DNA from: Cordia subcordata
Lineage: Eukaryota; Streptophyta; Magnoliopsida; Boraginales; Cordiaceae
DNA length: 64,000 nucleotides
Direction of reading: 5' to 3'
NCBI GenBank assembly: GCA_028554755.1
Contig: JAPTOF010000002.1
Location: forward strand, 7,737,001-7,801,000
The translations under genes were made by a program, and so were the position numbers. This document shows, in pieces, positions 61,693 to 64,000 of this stretch. Within the stretch, counting starts at the first letter, position 1. Every line of letters begins with the position of its first letter. Below the pieces are notes generated by a model that saw nothing but the letters and a program-made list of their open reading frames with translations, was not told the DNA's origin and ran no database searches.

Positions 61693-64000
61693 GTAAGTAG
61701 TATGACTGATAGTTCTGCTTTTGCACTTGGTCTCAGTTTCTCTCATCTCTTCTCACTGTTAGAATTCCTTGTGTCCATGCTATTGCCAAACTTCACGTCA
61801 TGTTCTTATTATCGTCATGCATATCATTGCAAAAGTTAACATATGCTGTTCCGTGATCCTTAATTATACAGTTTTTCTTTTGTGGCAAGAAGGACAGTCC
61901 AATAGTTGTGAATCTGTTGCCACTCTGGGAACGTGTTGTATGTGCTATTGCCAAACTTCACGTCATGTAATGATTCTTGTGCATAACATTTTCTTTTTGG
62001 TCACTTCTTAAAAAGCATTTCAAATCACATAGGCTGCTCTTTAATCTTTAATTATACATTTAGTCTTTTGTAAACAGAAAGCAGTCATTTGTAGTTGCGC
62101 ATCTTTCATGATTATATGGTCTTCTTCATTGTATCTCTGGACCTTTTAATGTGTTCTTGTCCAAGGAAGCCTGTAGGTCCTGCTAGTCCTAGCATTTCTA
62201 TGTCTCATTTTGTGATTGAGAGATATTTGGATCTTTTATACATATTTATATGAAGTGCTTTTATGGTCCTCGTACTGGTATTGAAATACTATATATGGAG
62301 GTTTAGTATGTCTTTTGTGGTTTTCTTTGGAGTTTGAGATAATACTACCACCATTCCAAAGTTAGAGAGTATGTTGTGAGGATTTTAACCTTTTTTTTTA
62401 AATGGAAAAGCAAAACCTGTACTTTTCATAACTACTCTTCAAATTATAATCTTCAAACATGAAAGTGGCTTCCTCCATAATTCAGATTTCAAAATGTAGT
62501 GGGTTATAATTGGAATTATGTGGGGAAATGCTTTTTGTTTCAAAATGACCCATACTTGTCATCTTAAAAATGGAAAGCAGGACATCAACAATTGGATTCA
62601 AGAAGTGTCAGTTTGGCTTTTCCTATTTCTTGCTAATTTAAATCTAGAGAGTTGTACAGTGCCTTGTACTTTAGGCTCATTGATTTGTCTATTTAACCAA
62701 ACCAAATCAGACCTATGGAATATTAGTTGATAAGGCTATTCACTCCCATTGAGAGCTGGTTCTTTTGTAAGTTTCTGCACATGAGATTTCGTTCGGATAT
62801 TTTCATCAGTCTCATTTTAAGTTTTCCTCTACCCTTCTTACGATGAATTATCTCCATATCTCCATACCTTCACACCCTCTAACAGGTGCCTTCGTTGTAC
62901 CTTTTGGCGTGTTCAGACTATCTTAAACAATTCTCTCCCGTCTTATTTTGAAGAGGGGCTATGCTACTCTTTTCACATATCACTTTGTTTTTAATGTTGT
63001 CATTCCTAGTATTGTCAAATATTTACCTCAGCATTGTTGTCTTTGTGACTTGGTCATTGACATTTTATGAATATGTTGATAATTCACCTAATCATAACAT
63101 CTAGTCGAACCTTATGGAGAAGTCATAATGCTTCCACTTTTAACTAAAAGGGTATCTTCTAATTGCATGAGGCATTTGAGAGTCACTTCACTTCATCCAG
63201 CTTGCTTTGATTCTCTGACCTAGATTAGCATTAATTTTTCCTTTCTGAAGAATATTATGATAGAACCTGGTTATCTGACTATATCATTTTCCAGTATTCT
63301 TTCTGAGTAGAATTTATTTCTACCTCACTTCTTGACCCACTTTTGTTAAAATGATTAACACAAAAATACTAAAAAAGGAGTCAGGATTATACCATAGAAG
63401 ACGGTTTTGCGTGTTAAAGTCTTTTCCAGAAGCTTTGTGCCTTAGCGTGAAAATTGTTGTTCCTCTTTGTATCTTTGTATGCATGTCCAGAGGAAGGAGA
63501 AGGTTAATTCTTTTGAATGTGTTCTTTTGGAAGAAGAGATTTTTTCTTTTTTCTTTTTTTGGTTGGGGTTAGCAGTTTTGCAGAGAGAAAAAGGAAGACA
63601 GAGCACGTTTTTCTTTTCCAAATATTTAATATATCTTCTTTTTGTTTTTCTAACATTTATCTCTTATAAGTTGTTAATTTATATAATGCCCTATATCATC
63701 ATAGTAACACTCATTATTATCTGATATGAGAACGAATTTAGTTTATTCAGAATAATTAAATTCAATACGTCTAAATTGGGTTTACAAACCCACTCTATAA
63801 ATTCTCCCTACAGAACCAATACCTTATCAACCTTTTATAAGATAGATTGATTACGCCATGGCCCTTGCTTGAAACCTTTTCATAATTGAAAATCCCAAAT
63901 AACTAAATTTAATTTATAAGTTTCAGTTCGACTAAAACAATTAGGTGGTAACTAATTTGCCAGTAATCCTGGTGTTGGCTGCTCATGACAAATCCTGTGA
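61693..64000 (+). other. Intron and unresolved 3' part of the ubiquitin-domain gene
   Basis: A good donor (TCT|GTAAGTAG) follows 61692, so the gene continues. The next exon was not identified with confidence; a short frame at about 61885-61930 reading EGQSNSCESVATLG is a weak candidate. The remaining sequence is T-rich and intron-like, with a local duplication at about 61770-62075. The last 300 bp show nothing recognisable. Confidence 0.45.
61770..62075. repeat. Diverged tandem duplication, about 167 bp
   Basis: TGCTATTGCCAAACTTCACG occurs at about 61778 and 61945, followed in both by TCATGT. Later blocks also correspond: CTTAATTATACAGTTTTTCTTTTG and TTTAATTATACATTTAGTCTTTTG. Intronic. Confidence 0.75.

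Overview
The window is nuclear DNA of a flowering plant, almost certainly a eudicot. The evidence is short exons with GT-AG introns, AT-rich introns and intergenic DNA, plant-specific families (a P-class PPR protein, an SKU5-similar oxidase, a plant-type cytosolic alpha-amylase), a MIR394 hairpin, and plant mobile DNA (Tourist-like MITEs, tRNA-derived SINEs, a short Helitron). Nothing in it is bacterial, viral or organellar. The species cannot be named from the sequence alone.

Layout, left to right. 1-1128 (+): last two exons of a CRAL-TRIO/GDAP2-like protein, cut by the window edge. 3161-5023 (-): TruA/PUS1-type tRNA pseudouridine synthase, two exons. 7646-9505 (-): intronless P-class PPR protein. 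About 12090-18044 (+): cytosolic alpha-amylase (AMY2 type), with 12 coding exons rebuilt here into a 411-residue protein with all catalytic residues. 18.2-30.5 kb: gene-poor and repeat-rich; it holds a SINE, a MITE inserted inside a copy of itself, and a MIR394 gene. 30524-32247 (-): YIF1-type Golgi/ER membrane protein. 33402-33473 (-): tRNA-His(GTG). 34313-39149 (-): multi-exon CCT-beta (CCT2) relic that keeps its introns but has several frameshifts, an exon deletion and two dead splice donors; its 5' region is a three-copy tandem repeat. 42173-47930 (-): SKU5-similar multicopper-oxidase homologue lacking copper ligands. 48.8-50.3 kb: Helitron, SINE and MITE packed upstream of that gene. About 57.4 kb to beyond 61.7 kb (+): ubiquitin-like-domain protein of the BAG6/At5g42220 type, 3' end not found.

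The genes are unrelated housekeeping and developmental loci, not an operon-like system. From memory of the Arabidopsis map, the pseudouridine synthase, AMY2, MIR394B and SKS5 also lie close together on chromosome 1 (At1g76120, At1g76130, At1g76135, At1g76160), so this looks like a conserved ancestral neighbourhood expanded by transposons. I found no new biological system. The best observations are the MIR394 hairpin in conserved synteny, the MITE self-insertion, the decayed CCT2 copy with its triplicated 5' end, and a duplicated intron/exon junction in the amylase gene whose first copy has lost its acceptor AG.
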